Source: an uncultured Ruminococcus sp. (GTDB lineage: Bacteria; Bacillota; Clostridia; Oscillospirales; Ruminococcaceae). From it: a stretch of DNA of 64,000 bases. A program made the translations under genes and the position numbers. The stretch covers positions 1 to 64,000 of the forward strand of contig UQDR01000010.1 of the NCBI GenBank assembly GCA_900539835.1. The letters are read 5' to 3'. Below, one piece after another: positions 1 to 6,878 of the stretch. The stretch's first letter is position 1, and each line of letters opens with the position of its first letter. Below the pieces are notes generated by a model, which was not told where the DNA came from, did no database searches, and saw nothing but the letters and a program-made list of their open reading frames with translations.

Positions 1-37
1 GGCCTATTTTTTCTACTCATAGCTTTAAGCTCTTTTG

Positions 38-60
38 AACCCCCAGTAAAACTGGGGGTT
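38..60 (+). terminator. Intrinsic terminator for a gene left of the window
   Basis: A perfect 10-bp stem (AACCCCCAGT with ACTGGGGGTT) has a 3-nt loop and is followed by a T-rich run. It would end rightward transcription entering from outside the window. No coding sequence is visible in bases 1-37. Confidence 0.75.
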
Positions 61-74
61 TTCGTTTCACAATA

Positions 75-106
75 AAATAAAGCCTCGAAAAACGAGGCTT
101 TATTTT
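75..106. terminator. Symmetric terminator after the radical SAM gene
   Basis: AAAGCCTCG and CGAGGCTTT form the core of a stem flanked by A-rich and T-rich arms, so it can work in either direction. It lies immediately downstream of the leftward radical SAM gene. Confidence 0.75.
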
Positions 107-720
107 TATCCTATATACTCTCTTACCCTAAGCTTAATACCTATGCTTTCAGCAATTTTTCTGCTTTTTTCAATTTCTTCTTCACCGATAATGTCCACTA
201 CCGTAAGAACAGTGTTTGGAACGTAATTCTTGACCTTTGATGCAAAGGACAGCATTTCCTCAAAGCAATCAACACCTTTGAATGACGGACGAGTAACATC
301 ATTATATGCTTTGCTTTCAGAAGCATTAAGACTTATGGAAATCGTGTCTGCAATTCCCTCAAACTCAGCAGCAGTTTCTCTTTTATTTATCAGATCTGAC
401 AACCCGTTCGTGTTGATTCTTATAGGAATATCTGATACAGAACGAATATATTTTGCTGTTTCTTTCAATATTTCAAGCTCACAGGTAGGCTCGCCGTATC
501 CGCAGAAAATAACCTCTGAATATTTATTTAAATCGCAATTCTTCACTGCTTCTATAACCTCTTCTGCCGTCGGCTGATGCTCAAGCCATAATGGATCTGA
601 TCCATAAGCCCCGTCACCGTTGTTTCTTATGCAGAACGTGCAATTACATGGGCATTTATTTGTAATATTAAGATATAAACCATTTCCTACTTCATAAGTT
701 ATTGTCATTCTCTTTTCCAT
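106..720 (-). CDS. Radical SAM protein, TatD-associated family
   Basis: This is a small radical S-adenosylmethionine enzyme of about 204 residues. The CPCNCTFC segment gives the CxxxCxxC ligands of a 4Fe-4S cluster, followed by the glycine-rich FCGYGEPT motif and the RINTNG strand. The overall pattern matches the short radical SAM family often found beside TatD nucleases; the substrate is unknown and no tatD is visible here. The frame extends upstream to 762, but AAGGAG at 731-736 sits 10 nt before the ATG at 720, so the start is placed there. The family call comes from recalled motifs and is fairly secure; the biochemical role is not. Confidence 0.85.
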   Translation of the reverse strand: MEKRMTITYEVGNGLYLNITNKCPCNCTFCIRNNGDGAYGSDPLWLEHQPTAEEVIEAVKNCDLNKYSEVIFCGYGEPTCELEILKETAKYIRSVSDIPIRINTNGLSDLINKRETAAEFEGIADTISISLNASESKAYNDVTRPSFKGVDCFEEMLSFASKVKNYVPNTVLTVVDIIGEEEIEKSRKIAESIGIKLRVREYIG

Positions 721-755
721 ATTAAGCTTACTCCTTAAAAATATTTTTATTTTAC

Positions 756-785
756 TTGACAAATATTCATGTTATCCTGTATAAT
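756..785 (+). promoter_or_regulatory. Promoter of the antisense RNA opposite the small toxin gene
   Basis: TTGACA at 756-761 and TATAAT at 780-785 are separated by 18 nt. Transcription would start near 792 and run rightward into the tail of the convergent small ORF. No rightward coding sequence follows, which points to a noncoding transcript. Confidence 0.7.
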
Positions 786-791
786 ATAATT

Positions 792-886
792 AAGAAAGGG
801 TGTACTGCAATAAGCGGTTTACCTCCCTAATTGACTAATAAAAAAATAGTCGCCTTATGTGGAAGTGAGGCGGCTATTTCTTTTTT
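792..886 (+). ncRNA. Candidate antisense antitoxin RNA (type I)
   Basis: This is a predicted RNA of about 95 nt from a near-consensus promoter to a 12-bp terminator stem (844-855 with 868-879) followed by six T. Its 3' end overlaps the stop region of the convergent 26-codon ORF, and the same hairpin has a T tract on the other strand, so both RNAs would share the terminator region and be complementary there. It has no credible ORF. The arrangement matches convergent type I antitoxins such as RatA opposite txpA; the assignment is inferred from architecture. Confidence 0.6.
844..879. terminator. Bidirectional terminator shared by toxin mRNA and antisense RNA
   Basis: The stem AAATAGTCGCCT/AGGCGGCTATTT contains one G-T pair and has a 12-nt loop. 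T runs lie on both sides when read in the respective directions. The toxin stop codon (874-876) lies inside the stem. Confidence 0.75.
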
Positions 887-954
887 GTATTGTTAGCAAG
901 ATTGATTATGTTAATTATAAGTATTAACAAAGTAAGTACTTCTATAATCGTCAT
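874..954 (-). CDS. Small hydrophobic toxin-like peptide (type I, holin-like)
   Basis: This 26-codon ORF encodes MTIIEVLTLLILIINII followed by NLANNTKKK: a single membrane-spanning helix (about residues 2-19) and a lysine-rich tail. Size, layout and tail resemble the putative holin-like type I toxin peptides of Firmicutes. GGAGGTGA at 960-967 is 5 nt before the ATG. A CCTCC at 974-978 can fold onto that GGAGG with a 6-nt loop, hiding the ribosome site, as is usual for type I toxin mRNAs. A perfect promoter lies upstream and an antisense RNA overlaps its 3' end. The peptide family is inferred; the ORF and its signals are directly visible. Confidence 0.65.
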   Translation of the reverse strand: MTIIEVLTLLILIINIINLANNTKKK

Positions 955-1041
955 GCAACTCACCTCCATTACCGGAGGAAAATTTAAACCGCCGTATCAA
1001 AAATAAATATTTGATCCCGTTTTGCATACACCCATGGTAAT

Positions 1042-1070
1042 ATTATATCATGGATGTATTTTTTTGTCAA
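1042..1070 (-). promoter_or_regulatory. Consensus promoter of the small toxin gene
   Basis: On the minus strand TTGACA (1065-1070) and TATAAT (1042-1047) are separated by exactly 17 nt. The promoter overlaps the last codons of the upstream radical SAM gene. The leader of about 80 nt includes the hairpin over the SD. Confidence 0.85.
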
Positions 1071-2010
1071 TGCACATTCCCTGCCATAGGTTTTCCCGTG
1101 CCATTTTCTTGTCTATTTCATTCATTACACAGAACTTTTTTAAGCTCCATAAAGGCGCTATCAAATCATTCTTTGCTCCATCCCCGGTAACACGCTGTAT
1201 GATTACCTCTTCAGGCAGAACCATTAGCTGTCTACAAACGGTATCTGCATAATCATCAAGTGTCATTGCTTGAAATTCGCCATTTTCATACATTTGTGCA
1301 AGTCTTGTTCCCTTTAGAATATGCAGAAGATGAATTTTTATACTGTGAATGCCAAGCTTACCTACAGTTTCAGCTGTTTTTATCATCATTTCCTTTGTTT
1401 CATAAGGCAAACCGTTTATTATGTGAACGCATATGTTTATACCACGTTTTTTCAGCATATTAAAGCCGTCGAGAAATTCAGCATAAGTGTGACAGCGATT
1501 GCAAAGCTTTGCTGTTTCATCATAAATGCTCTGTAATCCAAGCTCAACAGTAAGATAAGTTTTCTTTGAAATCTCACCCAACAAATCCGCAATTTCCTCA
1601 GTAATGCAATCAGCTCTCGTCGCAATGCTGAGTCCTGCTACATTCTCAAAACTAAGAGCAGTATAATACATATCTCTCAGCGTTTTAACAGAACCATAAG
1701 TGTTTGAACCGGCCTGAAAATAAGGGATATAAAGTCCATCACTCCACTTTTTATGCATTTTTTCCTTAACGTCATTAAACTGAGTTTTTATGTCATCACA
1801 AGGATTCCCGGCAAAATCTCCGCTAAGCTTTGAAGAACAGAAAATACAGCCCCCTGTCCCTTTTGTTCCGTCACGGTTAGGACATCCTAAATCCACATTC
1901 AGCGGGATTTTAAAAACCTTTTTACCAAATCTTTTTCTAAGATAATAATTATATGTCTGATATCTTTTGTTGTCGTCAGAAAGCTCAAAAGGATTTTCTC
2001 TTGGTTTCAA
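1048..2010 (-). CDS. Radical SAM protein, YhcC/YtqA family (TIGR01212-like)
   Basis: This 320-residue radical SAM protein has the extended cysteine pattern CPNRDG-(x6)-CIFC near residues 43-58, typical of the YhcC family, in which the first cysteine lies about 12 residues before the CxxC. Length and the VDLGCPNRDGT start of the motif fit that family, whose substrate is not established. Translation starts at a TTG (2008-2010) preceded by GGAGGA inside the end of the upstream gene; its own 3' end carries the toxin promoter. It is the third gene of an apparent operon with the MBOAT-like and Thr-rich membrane proteins, 2 nt after the latter. Confidence 0.85.
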   Translation of the reverse strand: MKPRENPFELSDDNKRYQTYNYYLRKRFGKKVFKIPLNVDLGCPNRDGTKGTGGCIFCSSKLSGDFAGNPCDDIKTQFNDVKEKMHKKWSDGLYIPYFQAGSNTYGSVKTLRDMYYTALSFENVAGLSIATRADCITEEIADLLGEISKKTYLTVELGLQSIYDETAKLCNRCHTYAEFLDGFNMLKKRGINICVHIINGLPYETKEMMIKTAETVGKLGIHSIKIHLLHILKGTRLAQMYENGEFQAMTLDDYADTVCRQLMVLPEEVIIQRVTGDGAKNDLIAPLWSLKKFCVMNEIDKKMARENLWQGMCIDKKIHP

Positions 2011-2012
2011 GC

Positions 2013-2735
2013 TTAATTTTCCTCCTCATCCACTGCATTGTCACCATAATCATATGTCGTCGACGGAGGAACAGTTATTTTAACTGTAACATCAGGAGGA
2101 TTATTATTTGTAGTCGTCAGCGTTGTAGTCTCAGCTGTTGTGGTTGTTTCAGCAGTTGTAGTTCTCCGTGTTGTTGTGCTTACACGCTGAGCACCGGTCT
2201 CCGTTTTCTTCTTTGTTGTGGTTTTCTTTTTTGTTGTTTCCTCCGCCTCGGAATCCGAGTGATCGGAATCATTATTTAATGCTTTTTCTTCGTTCTTCTT
2301 GATGCTTACCTTTTTCTTTTCTATTTCTTCATCAGATATTAGAATAAGCCCGTCGTTATCATCTTTAAATTTTTTTATTTTATTTCCTATTCCCCAAACA
2401 TATGTAAGCTTTTCATTTGCATTTTTAAGTTCATAAGGATAAGGCAAGGATTTTATATAGCTTTCCTGAATATTTTTTAAATACTGTCCCGAAAGAAATG
2501 TTTTTACCGTCAATGAATTTTCAATTTTAACAGGTCTTTTTTCTCCTGTCAAAAGCATAAACACTGCCGCCGCCGCAAGAATTATAATAGCCAAACAAAA
2601 AAAGTTTATTATTATATAGTGAGATTTTCGTTCTTCATTACTTATCTGCTCCAGCTCCTGCTCGCTTTGTTCGCACTCAGCGGGCATTATATATTCATCT
2701 GTTAATTCTTCTGAATTTACTTTTTCTTTTTTCAT
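2013..2735 (-). CDS. Thr-rich membrane protein with a DHHW/AlgJ-like amino-terminal segment
   Basis: This 240-residue protein has an acidic cytoplasmic start, one membrane helix (about 40-62), a segment (about 75-120) and a long low-complexity Lys/Thr tail rich in TTT and KKK runs. The segment with FLSGQYLKNIQESYIK and then a conserved-looking GIGNK resembles the region just after the membrane anchor in DHHW/AlgJ-type acetyltransferase partners. The GDSL-like catalytic domain those proteins carry is absent. It sits directly after the MBOAT-like gene, as DHHW partners usually do. I read it as an eroded or repurposed partner; the similarity is weak and was judged by eye. Confidence 0.55.
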   Translation of the reverse strand: MKKEKVNSEELTDEYIMPAECEQSEQELEQISNEERKSHYIIINFFCLAIIILAAAAVFMLLTGEKRPVKIENSLTVKTFLSGQYLKNIQESYIKSLPYPYELKNANEKLTYVWGIGNKIKKFKDDNDGLILISDEEIEKKKVSIKKNEEKALNNDSDHSDSEAEETTKKKTTTKKKTETGAQRVSTTTRRTTTAETTTTAETTTLTTTNNNPPDVTVKITVPPSTTYDYGDNAVDEEEN

Positions 2736-2751
2736 AATACTCTCCGCTAAT

Positions 2752-4116
2752 TTAAATCTGAATGTTTGCTGACGCTATAACAATTATACATGCAATTAAA
2801 AGCAATGCAGTCAAAATTGTTTTTAAAATGCTTAGTTTTCCATAGTTATCAATTGATTTTTCTGCAAAGCACTCTGCTTTTTGCTGCAATTTATTTCTCA
2901 ATGGAGAAAGCACCATAAGAAATGCAATAATCACAACAAATATATTGTTCAAAAGCGCATATTTTACTGCAACACTAAGTGTATATTTACTGCTTATTCC
3001 AAACAGCCCCGCAAACCATTTTCCATAGCTTTTAAATCCGCCGCAAAACAATCCGCTAAGCAAAACAAAGCTGATAAGATATGTGTAAATAAATTTTATC
3101 CATGCCGGCATATTCATCAGCTTTTCTTTGAGCTTGGTTTTTTCAAGAATTACAATCAAACCAATTAAGAAGCCAATTAATAAAAACATTTTGCTTTGTT
3201 CAAACATAAAGGCTGTTAAAACTGAAAGAAATAATATCATTACATTCCTGTATTTTTTAGGCACATCTGAAATTATTTCTTCAAAGAATTCAAATAAAGA
3301 TGTTCCGCAGCTTTTAATTACTCCCTCATATATGCCGCCAATTCCTAAATTCCTATAATTTTTCTTAAAATCAAAACCATAGATTTTTGAAAGACCCCAT
3401 GACATATCACAAAATCCTGTAAACAGGAAATATGCAAAACCAATCATGCATGCAGCCCCTGTCCAGCAGCCGATCATATCTTCAAGCCGCAGTCCTGCGT
3501 CACCTATTTTTTTCAGCACAGGAGCAATAATTACAGCTTTTCCAAGTCCATATATAAAGTTGTTTAATCCCTCGTTCATACTTTTGGCTGTTAATGAACG
3601 TTTTCTTATAGACGGCTCCATATCACCGTATCTTACCACAGGTCCGACCGGCATAAAGAAATATGCACACATATATGTAAGCAGACAGAAAATATTTCTT
3701 TCTGCTTTTATTTTACCCTTATAAACATCATAAACATAAGAAAATCCTCTTACTGTATAAAAAAGAATTCCCAGTGATGAAAGAGCCTTGGCAAATCCAA
3801 ATGCATCATCGCTTATATATAGAAAATTTCCCGTAAAAATAAAGAATACAGAAAGATTAATCAGTGCGTCAATAAAAAGCGGAAAAACGCTGTTTTTATG
3901 TTCACTCTTATTTTTTTCTATCCAACGTGCTATGATCCATTCTGCCGCCGTTGTTAAAAATAAAAGACAAACTGCAAAAGGCTTAGCCCAGCTGAAAACC
4001 AAAAGCGACGTCAATATCAGAATTAAATTTTTATACTCTGTGCTTCGGTCAAGAAAAGAAAGCAAAACCGAAAAAGGCAGCACACAAAGAAAAAACAACA
4101 AATCAGTATAAACCAA
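2752..4116 (-). CDS. MBOAT-family membrane protein, probably catalytically inactive
   Basis: This 454-residue multi-pass protein has the frame of AlgI/DltB-type O-acyltransferases: an amino-terminal FSWAKP region, GILFYTVRGFSYVYDVYKG, MPVGPVVRYGDMEP and a GFCDMSWGLSKIYGFDF block. Where active members have a conserved FWRRWHISL-type histidine segment, and later a WHG segment, this protein has unrelated residues (around IYEGVIKSCG and SVLTAFMFEQ). Neither catalytic histidine is visible. The reading frame is intact and of normal length. It heads an operon with a truncated DHHW-like protein. The family is fairly sure; loss of acyl transfer is inferred. Confidence 0.75.
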   Translation of the reverse strand: MVYTDLLFFLCVLPFSVLLSFLDRSTEYKNLILILTSLLVFSWAKPFAVCLLFLTTAAEWIIARWIEKNKSEHKNSVFPLFIDALINLSVFFIFTGNFLYISDDAFGFAKALSSLGILFYTVRGFSYVYDVYKGKIKAERNIFCLLTYMCAYFFMPVGPVVRYGDMEPSIRKRSLTAKSMNEGLNNFIYGLGKAVIIAPVLKKIGDAGLRLEDMIGCWTGAACMIGFAYFLFTGFCDMSWGLSKIYGFDFKKNYRNLGIGGIYEGVIKSCGTSLFEFFEEIISDVPKKYRNVMILFLSVLTAFMFEQSKMFLLIGFLIGLIVILEKTKLKEKLMNMPAWIKFIYTYLISFVLLSGLFCGGFKSYGKWFAGLFGISSKYTLSVAVKYALLNNIFVVIIAFLMVLSPLRNKLQQKAECFAEKSIDNYGKLSILKTILTALLLIACIIVIASANIQI

Positions 4117-4161
4117 TGGTATTTCTCCTTTTTCTCATTTTTTTAATATCATTCCATGTTA

Positions 4162-4190
4162 ATTCTATCACATAATATTAAATTAGGCAA
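4162..4190 (-). promoter_or_regulatory. Promoter of the MBOAT-like operon
   Basis: On the minus strand TTGCCT (4185-4190) and TAGAAT (4162-4167) are 17 nt apart, upstream of the gene starting at 4116. Confidence 0.55.
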
Positions 4191-4229
4191 GTAGAAATTA
4201 AAAACATTTGCATTCTTATTACAGCAAAA

Positions 4230-4255
4230 GGCTGCTCCTTTTTACGGGAACAGCC
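4230..4255 (-). terminator. Terminator downstream of the HtrA gene
   Basis: GGCTGTTCCC pairs with GGAGCAGCC (one mismatch) on the minus strand, followed by TTTT. It lies about 80 nt after the htrA stop codon. Confidence 0.65.
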
Positions 4256-4337
4256 CTCTGCCTGAAGTAAAAGAATATGAAAAAAATTATGAAGAAAGCT
4301 TTTTTAATCCCGCATTATCTGCGGTAATAAATTTTCT

Positions 4338-5747
4338 TTAGAAACCAAACTGGTTTCCGAAGTTATTATAAAAATCTTCAAGACTTTGCTGATTGTTATT
4401 ATTGTTGTTATTATTTGCCGTGTCTTCATCAGCTATATCTTCGCCGAGAACAACATCCACGTCTACTATTTTTTCATTTCTATAAAGTGAAACCGTAATT
4501 TTATCTCCGGCTTTATACTTTTCCTTGATCTGATTGAATTCTTCTATTGATTCAATTAGATTTCCCTCAATTCCGACAATGATATCCTCTGTTTTAATTC
4601 CTGCGTTTTCTGCCGCACTTCCCGGTTCAACGCTCTTTACAATAAAACCTCTCGGAACGCCGTAATATTCAGAATAAATTTCAGTTATATTAAGTCCGCT
4701 TATTCCCAAAGTAGGTCTGCCGGTAACATATCCGTTTTCCATAAGATCCTTGATAATCGGAATCGCCTCATCAATAGGAATTGCAAAACCAAGTCCCTCG
4801 CCATAGGTTGAAGCAACCTTTGCTGAAGTAATTCCTATAACCTGTCCATATGCATTGATCAGCGGACCGCCTGAGTTTCCTGAGTTGATTGAAGCGTCAG
4901 TCTGAATAAGATTCATGGTCCTGTCTTCAATAGTCAATGTTCTGTCAGTGGCAGATATAATTCCTGCCGTAACAGAGTTTGCAAGATTAAGCCCAAGAGG
5001 ATTTCCTATTACAATAGAAACCTCACCAACCTGAACTTCTGCGGAAGTACCGAATTCCGCCGCTGATAAGCCCTTTTGATTTATTTTAATTACGGCAATA
5101 TCAGTTTGAACATCTTTTCCTATAAGCTCAGCTTCAATGGCCTTCTGATCGTCGCTGTCTTTTAAAAGTGCATCCGTTTTTTTGCTGCTGTCATCTTCTT
5201 TTGTTTTATCTGTATAATTATTCGGAAGTACCACCGAAATGGCTTGTGCACCGTCTACTACATGTGCATTTGTTATAATATAGCCATCCTCGCTCATAAT
5301 AATTCCTGTTCCGGTAACAGTTCCGGAGTTAGTCATACAAGAAATTCCGACTACTGACGGAGAAACCTTTTTTACTATGTCAGGAATCTGCATAGCGTCA
5401 GTCGGCGTCGCAAGCTGAATCACAGTCGGAAGCTCGCCTCTGTCCACCTTGGAGGAAGTATCCTTTTTTGTGTTTACGGAACTTCCGGCAGAATTCTTGT
5501 TTGAATCAATGTTAAATCCCAATGTATTCCCGGTTATAAGAGAATACCCGACAATAGATGTCGCACCGATTGCCACAACGCTTAGCATTGCAATAACTGC
5601 GGTAAGTATCTTCTTTTGCTTTTTGTTATTCTTTTCAGGAGTATAAGAAAACTCATTCATATTTTCGTTATTATAATTCTGAAAATCATTTTGCGAATTT
5701 TGATTGTTCTGATTGTTTTGATTTTCATTATTATCAAAATTGTACAT
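4338..5747 (-). CDS. htrA: HtrA/DegP-like serine protease with PDZ domain
   Basis: This is a membrane-anchored quality-control protease of 469 residues. A cytoplasmic tail that is mostly Asn and Gln (residues 3-30) precedes one membrane helix (about 47-70). A trypsin-like domain follows with the triad His162 (NAHVV), Asp216 (TDIAVI) and Ser292 (GNSGGP), then one PDZ domain (about 355-440). A second Asn run ends the protein. Both Asn-rich tails are unusual for the family and look like low-complexity expansions. It stands alone between terminators and has a long, strongly structured leader. In related bacteria such proteases degrade misfolded exported proteins; the substrate here is unknown. 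Confidence 0.93.
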   Translation of the reverse strand: MYNFDNNENQNNQNNQNSQNDFQNYNNENMNEFSYTPEKNNKKQKKILTAVIAMLSVVAIGATSIVGYSLITGNTLGFNIDSNKNSAGSSVNTKKDTSSKVDRGELPTVIQLATPTDAMQIPDIVKKVSPSVVGISCMTNSGTVTGTGIIMSEDGYIITNAHVVDGAQAISVVLPNNYTDKTKEDDSSKKTDALLKDSDDQKAIEAELIGKDVQTDIAVIKINQKGLSAAEFGTSAEVQVGEVSIVIGNPLGLNLANSVTAGIISATDRTLTIEDRTMNLIQTDASINSGNSGGPLINAYGQVIGITSAKVASTYGEGLGFAIPIDEAIPIIKDLMENGYVTGRPTLGISGLNITEIYSEYYGVPRGFIVKSVEPGSAAENAGIKTEDIIVGIEGNLIESIEEFNQIKEKYKAGDKITVSLYRNEKIVDVDVVLGEDIADEDTANNNNNNNNQQSLEDFYNNFGNQFGF

Positions 5748-5770
5748 CTAAATCTCTCCTTTCAATACGG

Positions 5771-5873
5771 GGCAAGCGCATTGCAAAGCAATGCGGTCAT
5801 CAGTAGGAGATTATACCTCCTGCTGATGACAATATGGAGCCCGCCGCCTAAAGAGGCGGGGAACATCCTTGCC
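5771..5873 (-). promoter_or_regulatory. Structured leader or palindromic element upstream of htrA
   Basis: The 326-bp gap upstream of htrA contains an element richer in G and C than its surroundings. Read on the minus strand, GGCAAG (5868-5873) can pair with CTTGCC (5771-5776) and enclose three hairpins: 5840-5860 (CCGCCT/AGGCGG), 5796-5830 (GTCATCAG/CTGATGAC extended by AGGAG/CTCCT) and 5777-5795 (CGCATTGC/GCAATGCG). This multibranch design suggests a structured mRNA leader. A remnant of a palindrome-flanked IS200/IS605-type element would look similar. I recognise no known riboswitch. Bases 5930-6030 are plain AT-rich sequence. Confidence 0.5.
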
Positions 5874-6030
5874 TAAGTTATAAAACTCTTTTTCAAGAGG
5901 AATTAATTTCTCCTAACTTATGCTATACTTATATTATACCCCCAAATGTGATAACTTCATGATAATATCCGTAAAAATATGTATTTATTATCTGTATTTC
6001 TTTTTCAAATTCAGATTTTTTATACTAAAA

Positions 6031-6064
6031 AATAAAAAACGGATAATCTAATTAAAGATTACCC
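6031..6064 (-). terminator. Terminator after khpB
   Basis: GGTAATCT pairs with AGATTATCC (one bulge) on the minus strand, followed by a long T run. It ends the rpmH-rnpA-yidD-yidC-khpB cluster. Confidence 0.75.
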
Positions 6065-6073
6065 GCTGATTAC

Positions 6074-6853
6074 TTAAAATTCAATTTTACCGTAAAGTCC
6101 TGCGTCAAGATTATCTTCCGGCTTCGGCTTTTTATAATCCTTTTCAAAGCTTGTGGTTATATCAAAATGAGCCTTTGGTCTTCTGTCACGTTTTCCTCTG
6201 CGGTTTCCGCCTTTGTAATTATCATTATATCTTCTTTTTTCAGTAGAGCTGATAATTACTTTTCTGTAAGGATCCTCTCCTGTTGATTTAGAAGTAACAC
6301 CCTCAAATTCAGAAACTGCTGCGTGAATGATGCGTCTTTCATATGGATTCATAGGTTCAAGTGCAGACGATCTTCCGTTTTTCTTTACGCTGTTTGCAAT
6401 TTTAACTGCAAGCTGTTCAAGCTGTTCTTTTCTTTTTTCTCTGAAATTATTACAGTCAAGAGTTATTCTGAAATATTCCCTGTCAATTTTATTGCATACC
6501 AAGGATGAAAGATACTGCAATGAATCAAGAATATCTCCCTTTTTACCTAAAACTTCATTCATTCCATCGCCGTTTATATCAATAAGACATCCGTTTTCAA
6601 GTTCAGAAATGCTAAAAGAAACATTTTCTATACCCATTACATTAAGTACATCTTTAATATATTTTACAGCTATGTCTGTTTTAGTAATCTCATATTCAGC
6701 TTCGATCTTTGCTTCACCTTTGATTTTTCCGAAAATGCCCTTTTTAGGCTCTTCAATAACATTAAAGATAATTTTACTTTCTTCCTTCTGAAATTCTTCA
6801 CATGCAAGCTTTTTTGCTTCTTCCACTGTTGCAGCGGTGAAAATCTTTTTCAT
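6074..6853 (-). CDS. khpB: RNA-binding protein KhpB (Jag/EloR)
   Basis: This 259-residue protein has the Jag domain order: an amino-terminal Jag_N domain (about 1-50) with the KGIFG segment, a KH-type domain (about 80-150) with LGKKGDILDSLQYL, and an R3H domain (about 160-215) with NPYERRIIHAAV. A basic tail follows. KhpB/Jag binds RNA and in other Firmicutes influences cell elongation and division. It lies directly downstream of yidC, the usual place, and ends the cluster with a terminator. GAGGAG precedes the ATG. Confidence 0.93.
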   Translation of the reverse strand: MKKIFTAATVEEAKKLACEEFQKEESKIIFNVIEEPKKGIFGKIKGEAKIEAEYEITKTDIAVKYIKDVLNVMGIENVSFSISELENGCLIDINGDGMNEVLGKKGDILDSLQYLSSLVCNKIDREYFRITLDCNNFREKRKEQLEQLAVKIANSVKKNGRSSALEPMNPYERRIIHAAVSEFEGVTSKSTGEDPYRKVIISSTEKRRYNDNYKGGNRRGKRDRRPKAHFDITTSFEKDYKKPKPEDNLDAGLYGKIEF

Positions 6854-6878
6854 TTTATAAAACTCCTCTCAATTTTAA

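Noticed and set aside
1953..2279. Cysteine-rich rightward ORF
   Set aside because: It is the complement of the Thr/Lys repeat tail of the gene at 2013-2735; the cysteines come from repeated ACA/ACT codons. No ribosome site.
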